From assembly GCA_037381915.1 (NCBI GenBank), contig JARRQJ010000016.1:1-64000 (forward strand): a DNA stretch of 64,000 nucleotides, read 5' to 3'. Below are positions 34,963-44,612 of this stretch, piece after piece. The notes beneath the pieces were generated by a model. The model was not told where the DNA came from. It did not search any database and saw nothing but the letters and a program-made list of their open reading frames with translations. The position numbers and the translations under genes are program-made. The stretch's first letter is position 1. Each line of letters starts with the position of its first letter. The stretch comes from JARRQJ01 sp037381915. GTDB lineage: Bacteria > Pseudomonadota > Gammaproteobacteria > DRLM01.

Positions 34963-35841
34963 TCAATCTTGCAGCTGCTGGCGACTGGTGAGCCAGCCCG
35001 CGACCAATATCAAACCGCCCCCCAGCCATTCGCGTACGCCCAGGGACTCATGGGCCAACCACTGTGCCGACACCGCGCCCACCAGGACCTCGAACAACAG
35101 GATCACCGCGGAACGGTGGACCGGCATGCGACTCACGCCGAACACCAGGCACACGCTCATCAGGACGATGCCCACCGCCCCCAACAACAGGGCGACTACC
35201 AGCGGCGTGACGCTCCACTCGGCCTCGCCGCCGGCGCCGGCCAACAGCAACAGTCCAGATAATAAGGTCACGCCCAACCAGGCGATCACCGCTTTCAACC
35301 CAGTTGCCAGATCCTGTCCCATACGGATAAAGACATTGGAAACGGCGAAACCCAGCCCCGACGAGATCGCCAGCCAATCGGAGTGGTTTCGCGGCCACGG
35401 CACGCCCAGCGATGGTTGCCACAATATGATCAGCGCGCCCACCATGGCCACGAGCAGCGTGAACCACGCCGCGGACGGCATGCGCTCGCCCAAAAACAGT
35501 CGAGCGAGCAACACCGCCCAGATCGGCGACAGATAGAACAGCAAGATAACACGCACCACTTGGCCGTCCAGCACCGCCAGGATAAAGGCGGTATTGCACC
35601 AGCCGTTGGCCAATATCAATCCCAGCAGCAGCTTGGGACGCGTCTTCAGTTGCGAACGGTAGCGCCATAACAAGGGCGAACCCACCGCCAACGCGGCGGC
35701 GAACGAGACCCCGGTTCCCCACAGGCCCGGTACGCCATGGGCCGCCAACCAGCGCATGGGATACCACAACAGCCCCCAAAAGGTGGCGGTAGCCAGCAGG
35801 GCCAGGATCGGCAGGATATCGGTCCTCGGTTTGGATGACAT
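34963..35841 (-). CDS. EamA/DMT-superfamily permease
   Basis: The 292-residue protein has ten hydrophobic helices in two homologous halves of five, the layout of the drug/metabolite transporter superfamily. Typical stretches are LALLATATFWGLLWYPMRWL, LFYLSPIWAVLLARLFLGER at the end of the first half and AVILLFEVLVGAVSAQWL in the second. Members export amino acids, metabolites or drugs; the substrate cannot be read from sequence. It is convergent with rrtA and divergent from dapC, with a 17-bp palindrome in the shared upstream region. Confidence 0.88.
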   Translation of the reverse strand: MSSKPRTDILPILALLATATFWGLLWYPMRWLAAHGVPGLWGTGVSFAAALAVGSPLLWRYRSQLKTRPKLLLGLILANGWCNTAFILAVLDGQVVRVILLFYLSPIWAVLLARLFLGERMPSAAWFTLLVAMVGALIILWQPSLGVPWPRNHSDWLAISSGLGFAVSNVFIRMGQDLATGLKAVIAWLGVTLLSGLLLLAGAGGEAEWSVTPLVVALLLGAVGIVLMSVCLVFGVSRMPVHRSAVILLFEVLVGAVSAQWLAHESLGVREWLGGGLILVAGWLTSRQQLQD

Positions 35842-35890
35842 GCGAAGTTATCCTATATACTGGGTGGGTTTATCACCATGCCACGATAAA

Positions 35891-35907
35891 TCCGCTATGA
35901 TAGCGGA
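35891..35907. promoter_or_regulatory. Perfect 17-bp palindrome between the permease gene and dapC
   Basis: TCCGCTAT (35891-35898), a central G, and ATAGCGGA (35900-35907) form a perfect inverted repeat. It lies about 50 bp upstream of the permease start and 110 bp upstream of dapC. There is no T-tract on either side, so an operator is more likely than a terminator. The regulator is unknown. Confidence 0.4.
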
Positions 35908-36016
35908 CTCTGGCCCGGCAACGGCGACCAATACACACTACGCCGTCTTTGTCCCTTGGCTCTGTTCCCAAGAGGGCGGGGGGAGACGGTGAGGGAACGA
36001 TAGATTCGACAAAGCT

Positions 36017-37216
36017 ATGAACCCGGATTTGTTCAAACTGCAGGCCTATCCCTTCGAAAAACTCACGGCGTTGAAGGCGGGCATCACCCCTCCTGCGGAC
36101 AAGCCCCCCATCACCTTATCCGTCGGCGAACCACAGCACAGCGCGCCGGCGATCGTCACGGAAGAATTGATCGCCCACCTGCACGGCCTGAGCCGCTACC
36201 CCGCGACCAAAGGTTCGGACGGTTTGCGGGAGGCCATTGGTCAATGGCTGGTACGGCGCTTCGCGTTGTCGGCGCGCCTCATCGATCCCGGCCGCCACAT
36301 TCTCCCCGTCAACGGCACCCGCGAAGCCCTGTTCTCCTTCGCGCAGGCGGTGATCGACCGCCATACCCAGCCACTGGTGATCATGCCCAATCCCTTCTAT
36401 CAGATCTACGAGGGGGCGGCGCTGCTGGCCGGCGCCCAACCGTGGTATCTGAGCACCCTGGCGGATTCCGGTTTCACGCCGGATTTCAGCACCGTCCCCG
36501 ATGAGGTATGGACGCGCACGCAACTGGTATATATCTGTTCCCCCGGCAATCCCAGCGGCGCAGTCATGGATATCCCATCCTTGCAGCAGTTGATCGGCCT
36601 GGCCGACCGCCACGGCTTTATCATCGCCTCGGACGAGTGTTATTCCGAAATCTATTCCGAAGACGGCCCCGCTCCGGCCGGCCTGCTGGCCGCCGCCGCC
36701 GCCATGGGACGCGACAACTTCAAGTCCTGCGTGGCGTTCCACAGCCTCTCCAAACGCTCCAACGTGCCGGGACTGCGTTCCGGTTTCGTCGCCGGCGACG
36801 CGGACGTCCTCGACAATTTTCTCCGTTACCGCACCTACCACGGCTGCGCCATGTCACCGCCGATCCAGGCGGCCAGCGCCAAGGCATGGAGCGACGAACA
36901 GCATGTTCGGGAAAATCGCGCTTTATATACCAAAAAATTCGCGGCGGTGCTGGACATCCTGAAACCAGTGATGGATATCCAGGCCCCCACCGCCGGCTTT
37001 TATCTGTGGCCTTACACCCATTTCGATGACCAGCAGTTCGCGCGGCGGCTTTATGCGGAACAAAACGTCACGGTATTGCCAGGTGTCTATCTCTCGCGCA
37101 CCGATCACAACGGGGTCAATCCGGGACAAATGCGGGTGCGCATCGCCCTGGTCCCGACCGTGGAGGAATGCATTGAGGCCGCGGAGCGCATCCGCGAATT
37201 CGTCCGCGGCTTATAA
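36017..37216 (+). CDS. dapC: Succinyldiaminopimelate transaminase
   Basis: DapC makes N-succinyl-LL-diaminopimelate in the succinylase branch of lysine/peptidoglycan synthesis. The 399-residue protein is a class I PLP aminotransferase with Asp206 (IIASDECYSEIY) and the PLP lysine Lys246 in HSLSKRSNVPGLRSGF. The N-terminal NPDLFKLQAYPFEKL is the DapC-type beginning. It is followed by dapD and, one gene on, dapE, so three consecutive steps of the pathway are encoded together. Confidence 0.95.
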   Translation: MNPDLFKLQAYPFEKLTALKAGITPPADKPPITLSVGEPQHSAPAIVTEELIAHLHGLSRYPATKGSDGLREAIGQWLVRRFALSARLIDPGRHILPVNGTREALFSFAQAVIDRHTQPLVIMPNPFYQIYEGAALLAGAQPWYLSTLADSGFTPDFSTVPDEVWTRTQLVYICSPGNPSGAVMDIPSLQQLIGLADRHGFIIASDECYSEIYSEDGPAPAGLLAAAAAMGRDNFKSCVAFHSLSKRSNVPGLRSGFVAGDADVLDNFLRYRTYHGCAMSPPIQAASAKAWSDEQHVRENRALYTKKFAAVLDILKPVMDIQAPTAGFYLWPYTHFDDQQFARRLYAEQNVTVLPGVYLSRTDHNGVNPGQMRVRIALVPTVEECIEAAERIREFVRGL

Positions 37217-37358
37217 TGGCGGAGATTCACCAGGCGGGTTTCGTTATACTAGGGGATTTTCGTATTCTCCCGGCGCATCGCGGGTCCCGGAGCACCGTGA
37301 ATTCTGAAGCTGAGACCACCCCGTGGCGTCCCATGAAATTGTTGAGAGGAAACAGGTC

Positions 37359-38180
37359 ATGAACGACATCAAGAACATTATCGAAGATGCCTTCGAACAC
37401 CGCGCCGAGATCACGCCCGGCAACACCGAACCGCATGTGCGCTATGCCGTCAACGCGGCCATCACCATGCTCGACAGCGGCAAGGCCCGGGTGGCGGAAA
37501 AACAGGACGGTACCTGGGTGGTCAACCAATGGTTGAAGAAGGCGGTATTGCTGTCGTTCCGCATCAGTGACAACGAGGTCATCCAGAGCGGTGACACCAA
37601 CTATTACGACAAGGTCCCCATGAAATACGCCGGTTATGATTCCAGCGCCTTCCGCGCCGCAGGCGTGCGCGTGGTCCCGCCTGCGGCGGTGCGCAAGGGC
37701 GCCTATATCTCCCCCAACGTGGTGCTGATGCCATCCTACGTCAACATCGGTGCCTACGTGGACAGCGGCACCATGGTGGACACCTGGGCCACCGTCGGCT
37801 CCTGCGCCCAGATCGGCAAGAACGTCCATCTCTCGGGGGGCGTGGGCATCGGCGGCGTGCTGGAACCCCTTCAGGCCGGCCCCACCATCATCGAGGACGA
37901 CTGCTTTATCGGCGCGCGTTCGGAAGTGGTGGAAGGCGTAATCGTCGAGGAGGGTTCGGTCATCTCCATGGGCGTGTACATCGGGCAGAGCACCCGGATC
38001 TACAACCGCGAGACCGGCGAGATCAGCTACGGGCGGATTCCCGCCGGCTCGGTGGTAGTGTCCGGCAACCTGCCTTCCAAGGACGGTAAATACAGCCTGT
38101 ACTGCGCGGTAATCGTCAAGCAGGTGGACGCCAAGACCCGAGGCAAGATAGGCATCAACGAACTGTTGCGCAATATCTGA
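37359..38180 (+). CDS. dapD: Tetrahydrodipicolinate N-succinyltransferase
   Basis: DapD succinylates tetrahydrodipicolinate, the step before DapC. I chose ATG at 37359 because GAGAGGA lies just upstream, giving 273 residues, one fewer than E. coli DapD; an upstream GTG at 37323 is not supported. The hexapeptide beta-helix is clear (AYISPNVVLMPSYVNIGAYV, DSGTMVDTWATVGSCAQIG), with the succinyl-CoA site region GGVGIGGVLEPLQA. The C-terminal end is KIGINELLRNI. Confidence 0.96.
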   Translation: MNDIKNIIEDAFEHRAEITPGNTEPHVRYAVNAAITMLDSGKARVAEKQDGTWVVNQWLKKAVLLSFRISDNEVIQSGDTNYYDKVPMKYAGYDSSAFRAAGVRVVPPAAVRKGAYISPNVVLMPSYVNIGAYVDSGTMVDTWATVGSCAQIGKNVHLSGGVGIGGVLEPLQAGPTIIEDDCFIGARSEVVEGVIVEEGSVISMGVYIGQSTRIYNRETGEISYGRIPAGSVVVSGNLPSKDGKYSLYCAVIVKQVDAKTRGKIGINELLRNI

Positions 38181-38181
38181 T

Positions 38182-38529
38182 ATGGCCGTCCTCTACGGTA
38201 TCAAGAACTGCGATACGGTGAAAAAGGCGCGCCGCTGGCTTGACGAGCACGCTATTGTCTACCGCTTCCACGACATTCGCGTCGACGGCATCGACGCACA
38301 ACGCCTGACGAGCTGGACCGAAAGACTGAGTTGGGAAACGCTCCTCAACCGGCGCGGCACCACCTGGCGCGGCCTGCCTGAAACCCAACGCGGTCAGGTC
38401 ACCGACGCGACCAGTGCCGTCACTGCCATGCTGACCCAGCCGATGCTCATCAAGCGGCCGGTGTTGGAAATCAACGGCGCAGTGCATATCGGGTTCACAC
38501 CGAACGACTATGCGGCCCTATTCAATTGA
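38182..38529 (+). CDS. ArsC/Spx-family protein, YffB-like
   Basis: The 115-residue protein has the thioredoxin-like ArsC fold. Its N-terminal GIKNCDTVKKARRWLDEH carries a single Cys (position 10), followed by TLLNRRGTTWRGL and LIKRPVLE. The family includes arsenate reductases, but YffB members lack the arsenate-detoxifying residues and have no confirmed function. The gene starts 1 bp after the dapD stop and 11 bp before dapE, a linkage also found in E. coli (yffB-dapE). Confidence 0.88.
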   Translation: MAVLYGIKNCDTVKKARRWLDEHAIVYRFHDIRVDGIDAQRLTSWTERLSWETLLNRRGTTWRGLPETQRGQVTDATSAVTAMLTQPMLIKRPVLEINGAVHIGFTPNDYAALFN

Positions 38530-38540
38530 CCGGATACACC

Positions 38541-39683
38541 ATGACCGCCCAAGTCTCTCCCACGACCCAGTTGGCTATGGAACTCATCCGCCGTCCCTCG
38601 GTAACTCCAGAGGACGTCGGCTGTCAGGCACTCATCGCCGCGCGCCTGACCAAGCTGGGATTCGTCATTGAGTCCATGCCATTCGGTGAGGTCTCCAATC
38701 TGTGGGCGCGGCGCGGCGTGGCGCCACCGCTGTTCGTCTTCGCGGGCCATACCGACGTGGTGCCGACCGGGCCCCTTGAACAGTGGCAGTCACCGCCCTT
38801 CATACCCGAAATACGCGACGGTTACCTGTACGGACGCGGCGCGGCGGACATGAAGGGCAGTCTCGCCGCCATGGTTACCGCCTGCGAGGACTTTGTCACC
38901 CAACACTCTCAGCATCGCGGCTCCATTGCCTTTCTCCTCACGAGCGACGAAGAAGGCCCGGCCGTCAACGGTACCGTCAAGGTCATGGAAGCCTTGAGCG
39001 CACGCGGCGATCACATAGACTGGTGCATCGTGGGCGAACCCACCGCCAGCGAGCAGGTGGGCGACGTAGTGAAAAATGGCCGGCGCGGTTCGCTCAATGG
39101 CCGGCTGGTCGTCCACGGCACCCAGGGCCATGTGGCCTATCCCCAGCTCGCCGACAATCCCGTCCACCGGGCCGCGCCGGCCTTGGCGGAGCTGTGCGCC
39201 GTCACCTGGGATCAGGGCAATGATCACTTCCCCCCCACCTCCTTTCAGATTTCCAACATCCACGGCGGTACCGGAGCCGACAACGTCATCCCCGGCGAAT
39301 TGGAGGTCACCTTCAATTTTCGCTTTTCCACCGAACTCGATCAGCCCACCATTCAGCGTCGCGTCGAAACGGTGCTCAACCGCCATGGGCTGCGCTATTC
39401 GCTGCGGTGGAAACTGTCCGGCGAACCCTTCCTTACCGAGACCGGGAAACTGGTGGAGGCAGTACGGGGGGCGATCAGCGAAGTCAGCGGGCTGGAAAGC
39501 CGGCTTTCCACCAGCGGCGGCACTTCGGACGGGCGCTTCATTGCTCCCACCGGATCACAAGTCGTTGAACTGGGGCCGGTAAACGCCACCATCCATAAGC
39601 TCAACGAGTGCGTAGCCGTCACCGATCTGGATAATCTGTCGGCCCAGTATCGGCGCACCTTGGAACGGCTCCTGCTTGACTGA
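38541..39683 (+). CDS. dapE: Succinyl-diaminopimelate desuccinylase
   Basis: DapE removes succinate to release LL-diaminopimelate. The ATG at 38541 gives 380 residues. The M20-type di-zinc site is complete: His70 (FAGHTDVVP), Asp103 (GRGAADMKGS), Glu137/Glu138 (TSDEEGPAVNG), Glu166 (VGEPTAS) and the C-terminal His in ATIHKLNECV. The dimerisation domain lies between. It closes the dapC-dapD-yffB-dapE set. Confidence 0.96.
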   Translation: MTAQVSPTTQLAMELIRRPSVTPEDVGCQALIAARLTKLGFVIESMPFGEVSNLWARRGVAPPLFVFAGHTDVVPTGPLEQWQSPPFIPEIRDGYLYGRGAADMKGSLAAMVTACEDFVTQHSQHRGSIAFLLTSDEEGPAVNGTVKVMEALSARGDHIDWCIVGEPTASEQVGDVVKNGRRGSLNGRLVVHGTQGHVAYPQLADNPVHRAAPALAELCAVTWDQGNDHFPPTSFQISNIHGGTGADNVIPGELEVTFNFRFSTELDQPTIQRRVETVLNRHGLRYSLRWKLSGEPFLTETGKLVEAVRGAISEVSGLESRLSTSGGTSDGRFIAPTGSQVVELGPVNATIHKLNECVAVTDLDNLSAQYRRTLERLLLD

Positions 39684-39843
39684 TACGCTGTCGCTCGGAA
39701 GCTGAGGCGGCGCCATATTTAAGTCAGCGCCGACCGGTAAGGAATGCCGGATCTGCAGCGCGGGCCAAGAGTGGATTTCCCTCAATTTTTGCGACCTGCA
39801 TCCGATAGCTTGTATACACTCACGAGGGACGAGCGCTCGGAAA

Positions 39844-40263
39844 ATGGGACGCATGCATATGGAAGACAATGAGGAACAAGCGGAAAGGCGCGTCTTTTCG
39901 CGCATCCCGTTTACCGGCAAGGTTACGGTTGCACAAGATCAAACCCAATGGGTCACCGAGCTGCTGGATATCTCCATGAAGGGGATCCTGGTTTCCCGCC
40001 CCCAAACCTGGCTGAGCCAGTCCGGCAATGACTTCCACCTCAAGCTCAGTCTGGACGACCGTAACCAGTACACCATCGCCATGGACGCGTCATTGGTGCA
40101 CACCAGCGACGAGTGCCTGGGATTCTGCTGCGATCATATCGATCTGGAGAGCATGACCCACCTGCGCCGCCTGTTAGAACTCAATGTCGGTGACGAAGAC
40201 CGCATCAATCGCGAATTGTCCGCCCTGGTCCACATGCACGGCTACCATTCCCGCAAAGGCTGA
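39844..40263 (+). CDS. PilZ domain protein (c-di-GMP binding predicted)
   Basis: The 139-residue protein is a stand-alone PilZ domain. ERRVFSRIPF contains the RxxxR motif and LLDISMKGILV the (D/N)xSxxG motif, the two parts of the c-di-GMP site. A helical C-terminal stretch follows (MTHLRRLLELNVGDEDRINR). Starts at 39844, 39853 or 39859 are possible. It ends 10 bp from the convergent radA. It is probably an effector of surface-life or envelope functions, but no partner is encoded next to it. Confidence 0.88.
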   Translation: MGRMHMEDNEEQAERRVFSRIPFTGKVTVAQDQTQWVTELLDISMKGILVSRPQTWLSQSGNDFHLKLSLDDRNQYTIAMDASLVHTSDECLGFCCDHIDLESMTHLRRLLELNVGDEDRINRELSALVHMHGYHSRKG

Positions 40264-40273
40264 TCCCCTACAC

Positions 40274-41644
40274 CTAGAGAGCTTCGACGGCCTCACTCAA
40301 GCGCCTGACGGCAACGACCTCCATATCCGCGACCGGTTGTTTAGGGGCATTCCCCTGGGGAACGATGGCGCGCTTGTAACCGTGTTTCGCCGCCTCGCGC
40401 AGCCGGTCGACCCCACCTTGCACCGGACGGATTTCGCCGGCCAAACCCACTTCCCCGAACACCACTAAATCTCCCGGCAGGGGACGGTCACGCAGACTCG
40501 ACAGCGCCGCCAACAACACCGCCAGATCCGCGCCGGTCTCGGTGATGCGCACACCGCCCACCACATTAACGAACACATCCTGATCGTACATGGCGATCCC
40601 AGCGTGGCGCTGCAACACCGCCAGCAGCATGGATAAGCGATTCTGATCCAAGCCCACCGTCACCCGCCGCGGATTGGACAAATGGCTTTCCGCCACCAGG
40701 ATCTGCACCTCCACCAGCAGAGGCCGCGTCCCTTCGCGCGTCACCATGATCACGCTGCCCGCCACCGCCTGATCGTGGCGTGACAGAAAGATCGCCGAGG
40801 GGTTGCTGACCTCCTTGAGCCCCCTGTCGCCCATGGCGAACACGCCCAATTCATTGACGGCGCCGAAACGGTTCTTGATGGCACGCACCACGCGAAATGG
40901 CGTCCCGGTATCGCCTTCGAAATACAACACCGTATCCACCATGTGCTCCAGCACCCGCGGCCCCGCCAGGGTGCCCTCCTTGGTGACATGCCCCACCAAG
41001 AACAAGGCGGTACCGCTCTGCTTGGCGAATCGCACCAGTTGCGCGGCGCTCTCCCGCACCTGCGCCACGCTGCCCGGTGCCGATTGCAGGAACTCGGTAA
41101 ACAGGGTCTGGATGGAATCGATGACCATCACTCGCGGCCGCTCCTGCGCGGCGTGAACCAGGATGGGTTCCACCTGGGTATCGGCGAGCAACCGCAGGCT
41201 TCCCGCCGGCAGATGCATGCGCCGCGCCCGCAGGCTCACCTGCTCCAAGGATTCTTCACCGGTCACATACAAGGCGGGCAGTTCGGCGCTGAGCGTCGCC
41301 AGCGTCTGCAGCAATAGCGTCGATTTTCCCACCCCCGGATCGCCACCGATCAATACCACCGATCCCAATACCAGGCCGCCGCCCAACACCCGGTCCAGTT
41401 CTCCCAAACCGGTGGGCACGCGGATATCACGGCTGGGTTCCACCTCCGCCAGCGATCGCACCACCGCCTCGCCCAGGGCCAGGCCGGCATACCCGCTCAA
41501 ACGCGCCGCCCGCCCGCGCGGCGTCACCGGCGCCACGCCCTCCACCAGGGTATTCCACGCCCCGCACTCCGGACACTGTCCGGCCCACTTGGGCGCCTCG
41601 GCGCCGCATTCGTTGCAGCGGTAGATCGTCTTGGGCTTGGCCAT
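40274..41644 (-). CDS. radA: DNA repair protein RadA
   Basis: RadA is a RecA-like helicase acting on branched DNA in recombination. The ATG at 41644 gives 456 residues. A zinc finger uses Cys10, Cys13, Cys24 and Cys27 (YRCNECG...GQCPECGAW). The ATPase core has Walker A GGDPGVGKST, Walker B VMVIDSIQTL and the RadA-specific KNRFG. A C-terminal Lon-like domain (about 290-456) contains GDLVVFGEVGLAGEIRPV. It is convergent with the PilZ gene. Confidence 0.96.
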   Translation of the reverse strand: MAKPKTIYRCNECGAEAPKWAGQCPECGAWNTLVEGVAPVTPRGRAARLSGYAGLALGEAVVRSLAEVEPSRDIRVPTGLGELDRVLGGGLVLGSVVLIGGDPGVGKSTLLLQTLATLSAELPALYVTGEESLEQVSLRARRMHLPAGSLRLLADTQVEPILVHAAQERPRVMVIDSIQTLFTEFLQSAPGSVAQVRESAAQLVRFAKQSGTALFLVGHVTKEGTLAGPRVLEHMVDTVLYFEGDTGTPFRVVRAIKNRFGAVNELGVFAMGDRGLKEVSNPSAIFLSRHDQAVAGSVIMVTREGTRPLLVEVQILVAESHLSNPRRVTVGLDQNRLSMLLAVLQRHAGIAMYDQDVFVNVVGGVRITETGADLAVLLAALSSLRDRPLPGDLVVFGEVGLAGEIRPVQGGVDRLREAAKHGYKRAIVPQGNAPKQPVADMEVVAVRRLSEAVEAL

Positions 41645-41854
41645 ACGGTATTTAACCACAAACTCGCATGGCCCACGGCGATATTGAATTGAATCGCGGC
41701 CCCGTCCGCGCGCACGCAATCCTCTTCTTCAAGTGAGCGAATAACACGGGCCTGCGTGGCGGCACGGGGTGCTGCCCGAATATTGGTGATCGCTCAGGGG
41801 GATGACTTATCTGTTGACCAATGACAACCGAGAAAACCCGTTTAAGAACACCCG

Positions 41855-43951
41855 CTATACAATACGCATTCCAAACGGCAATCTCCGCAGTCGTTTTCCG
41901 GTAGCGGCAAAGATCGCGTTCCCCACCGCGGGCGCGAGCGGCGGCACCGCGGGTTCACCCACGCCGCTGGGCGGATGCGCGCTGGGTATGATATGCACCT
42001 CAACGTCCGGCATTTCGGCTAAGCTCAGCAACGGATAATCGTTGTAATTGCTTTGCACAACCCGGCCGTCCATCAAGGTAATCTCGCCGCGCAAGGCGGC
42101 TGTGAGCGCGAAGGCTACTGCCCCTTCCATTTGCGCCACTACGCCGTCGGGATTAATGACGCGGCCACAATCGATGGCCACCACCACGCGCCGTACCTTG
42201 AGATCGCCCCGCGACGACAATTCCACCTCCGCCACTTCCGCGACCCAGCTGGAGAACGAAAAATACACGGCGATGCCGCGGCCGCGGTTCTTTGGCAGCG
42301 GACCACCCCAGCCCGCCTTTTCCGCGGCCAGGTCCAAGACACCGCGATGGCGCGACGCCGTACCGAGCAATCCGTGGCGGAATTCATAGGGGTCGGCAGC
42401 TGCGGCATGGGCCAGTTCATCGATGAAGCTTTCAACCACGAAGGCATTTTGCGAGGCGCCCACCGAGCGCCACGGGCCGGTTGGCACTCCCGGGTCGACT
42501 ACCGCTTGTTCGACGCGCAGGTTCGGTATCGCATAAGGGATATCGACGCCGCCCAAGGCCAAGCGCGGCCCGACGATACGTTGCAGCCATGCGCTGGGCC
42601 GGCCCTTTGCGTCGATGCCGCCCTGCAGGCGCGTCAGATTCGCCGGTCGGTAATGATCATGCTGCAGGTCGTCGCCGATGGTCCATAGCAAGTGTACGGG
42701 CGCGCCGACCGCCATGGCGATCTGTACCGCCTCGGTGACGAAGTCCTGATTGAGGCGCCGGCCGAAGCCGCCGCCGATGAAGGTGGTATGAATATGCACC
42801 GCGTCCTGCGCTAGCCCGGTAAGACGCACCGCCTCTGCCTGCGCGCCTCCCTGGGCTTGGGTCGGCACCCACACGTCGCAACGCGTCTCGCCCAGGCGCA
42901 CCGTGCAGTTCATGGGCTCCATAGGGGCATGCGCCAGATACGGTGTTTCGTATTCCGCCTCGAGACGTTGCGCCGCCTGAGCGAGCCCGACCTCGAGCTT
43001 ACCAACGGAACGCTGTTCGCTGCCGGGTTTGGCGGCCGCCTGGGTGAATCCCTGACGGATGGCGGCATTGGTGAGAGCGGCCATTGCCCCTCTCTCCCAA
43101 CTTGGATTTAAGCGCTCGCGGCCGAGCGACGCCGACCAGAAATCATCCGCCACCACGGCCACGCCGCTGTCGATCTTCACCACGTGCCGGACCCCCGACA
43201 CCTGCCGCGCAGCATCGGCGTCATATGATTTCGGCGTCCCGCCGAACACCGGGCAGCGCGCCACTACCGCCGTGAGCATGCCGGGGAGCTGGACATCGAT
43301 GCCGAACACCGCACTACCGTTCACCTTCGCATGAATATCGAGCGCAGTGGTCGACCGGCCGATGATGCGAAATTGCCTCGGGTCCTTGAGTTTGACGGAC
43401 TTCGGCACCGGCAGCCGGGCGGCCCGTTCCGCCAGCGCGCCATAGCTGAGACGTTGTTTGCCGTCGGGATGAATCACCGCGCCGGCCGCGGCCCGGCAGG
43501 CAACGTGTGGAACGCCCCAACTCTGCGCCGCCGCGGCGATCAACATCTCCCGCGCCGTCGCCCCCGCCTCGCGTAAAGGCTCCCAGCCATTGCGGATACT
43601 GGTGCTGCCGCCGGTGGATTGCGCGCCGGAGATGCGGTTTACATAGGCGGGTGCCGCCGGCGCGAATTCGGTGCTCACCTTGTCCAACGGCACTTCGAGT
43701 TCTTCCGCCACTAACATGGCCAGCGAGGTCAGCACCCCCTGCCCCATTTCGGAGCGATCGATGATGACCGTAATGCGGTCGTCGCTGCCGATGCGTACCC
43801 AGGCGTTGGGTGCGAAGCGTGCCGTCGCCGCGGGCGGTTCAGCCTCCGCTGCCTCTGATGCGACCACCCGCACCCCCAGCAACAGGCCGCCCCCCAGCGC
43901 CGCACCGATTTTCAGAAGGCCGCGCCGCGTGGCATCAATCTCTTCAACCAT
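41855..43951 (-). CDS. Molybdopterin-binding aldehyde oxidase/xanthine dehydrogenase-type large subunit (IorB-like), Tat-exported
   Basis: The 698-residue protein begins with a twin-arginine signal (ATRRGLLKIGAALGGGLLLG), so it should be exported folded with its cofactor. The large domain matches isoquinoline 1-oxidoreductase beta-type hydroxylases. Segments such as GGGFGRRLNQDFVTEA and WRSVGASQNAFVVESFIDEL bind the molybdenum cofactor, and Glu666 in GVGEPAVPPLAPA is the expected catalytic base. There is no FAD subunit, which is normal for this subclass; electrons go through the (2Fe-2S) subunit to a cytochrome. The substrate is unknown. It overlaps the small-subunit gene by 8 bp. Confidence 0.88.
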   Translation of the reverse strand: MVEEIDATRRGLLKIGAALGGGLLLGVRVVASEAAEAEPPAATARFAPNAWVRIGSDDRITVIIDRSEMGQGVLTSLAMLVAEELEVPLDKVSTEFAPAAPAYVNRISGAQSTGGSTSIRNGWEPLREAGATAREMLIAAAAQSWGVPHVACRAAAGAVIHPDGKQRLSYGALAERAARLPVPKSVKLKDPRQFRIIGRSTTALDIHAKVNGSAVFGIDVQLPGMLTAVVARCPVFGGTPKSYDADAARQVSGVRHVVKIDSGVAVVADDFWSASLGRERLNPSWERGAMAALTNAAIRQGFTQAAAKPGSEQRSVGKLEVGLAQAAQRLEAEYETPYLAHAPMEPMNCTVRLGETRCDVWVPTQAQGGAQAEAVRLTGLAQDAVHIHTTFIGGGFGRRLNQDFVTEAVQIAMAVGAPVHLLWTIGDDLQHDHYRPANLTRLQGGIDAKGRPSAWLQRIVGPRLALGGVDIPYAIPNLRVEQAVVDPGVPTGPWRSVGASQNAFVVESFIDELAHAAAADPYEFRHGLLGTASRHRGVLDLAAEKAGWGGPLPKNRGRGIAVYFSFSSWVAEVAEVELSSRGDLKVRRVVVAIDCGRVINPDGVVAQMEGAVAFALTAALRGEITLMDGRVVQSNYNDYPLLSLAEMPDVEVHIIPSAHPPSGVGEPAVPPLAPAVGNAIFAATGKRLRRLPFGMRIV

Positions 43952-44435
43952 GACGCGGGCCTCCGGAAAAACCAGCTTGGGAACGCAGGCTGTGCGCGGC
44001 GCGCCGAACGGCGCGGCGGATTCGCAAGTAGGTGCCGCAGCGGCACAATACACCGGACATGGCGGCATCGATATCCGCATCCGACGGTTGGGGCGTTTGC
44101 TGCAACAGCGCGGCCGCCGTCATGATCTGGCCCGGCTGGCAATAACCGCACTGCGGCACCCGCTCGGCAAGCCACGCCTGCACCACGGGATGCCGCGGAT
44201 CCTGCGTCAGGCCCTCGATGGTGGTCACCTCCGCATCACCCAGCCTGGAAACGGGGAAAATACACGACCGCACCGGGCGATGGTCGACCAGTACCGTACA
44301 TACTCCGCACAAGCCGATCCCGCAGCTGTATTTGGTGCCCTTCAAACCGACATCATCACGCAACACCCACAACAAGGGTTTGTCGACGGCGACACTGAGC
44401 TTAAGTTCTTGACCGTTAATCCGGATCGATACCAT
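43944..44435 (-). CDS. (2Fe-2S) small subunit of the molybdenum hydroxylase (IorA-like)
   Basis: The 163-residue protein has the two clusters of this family. Cys38, Cys43, Cys46 and Cys58 form the plant-ferredoxin-type site (SCGIGLCGVCTV), and Cys96, Cys99, Cys131 and Cys133 the four-helix-bundle site (CGYCQPGQ, CRC). It passes electrons from the molybdenum centre to an external acceptor. There is no signal peptide, so it is probably carried through Tat with the large subunit. It is the first gene of the pair. Confidence 0.93.
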   Translation of the reverse strand: MVSIRINGQELKLSVAVDKPLLWVLRDDVGLKGTKYSCGIGLCGVCTVLVDHRPVRSCIFPVSRLGDAEVTTIEGLTQDPRHPVVQAWLAERVPQCGYCQPGQIMTAAALLQQTPQPSDADIDAAMSGVLCRCGTYLRIRRAVRRAAHSLRSQAGFSGGPRHG

Positions 44436-44560
44436 GTGACACCCCCATCGAGCGCGGATAGGTATTAGGCATCCGAAATATGTTCTTGTTCACCATCGGG
44501 AACGGCTGATCAACGCCCTCTGGTCAATTTTCGCGTCTGCTATGTATATCCCTAGGCTGG

Positions 44561-44590
44561 TGTCTTGTTACGGTGGGCGCGAACAAGACA
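44561..44590. repeat. Perfect 9-bp inverted repeat, 12-bp spacer
   Basis: TGTCTTGTT (44561-44569) and AACAAGACA (44582-44590) are exact inverted complements. The pair is 126 bp upstream of the (2Fe-2S) subunit start. A dimeric regulator site or a weak terminator are both possible; no T-run follows immediately. Confidence 0.45.
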
Positions 44591-44612
44591 AGATTTCTCA
44601 CAGGTGCGCGAC

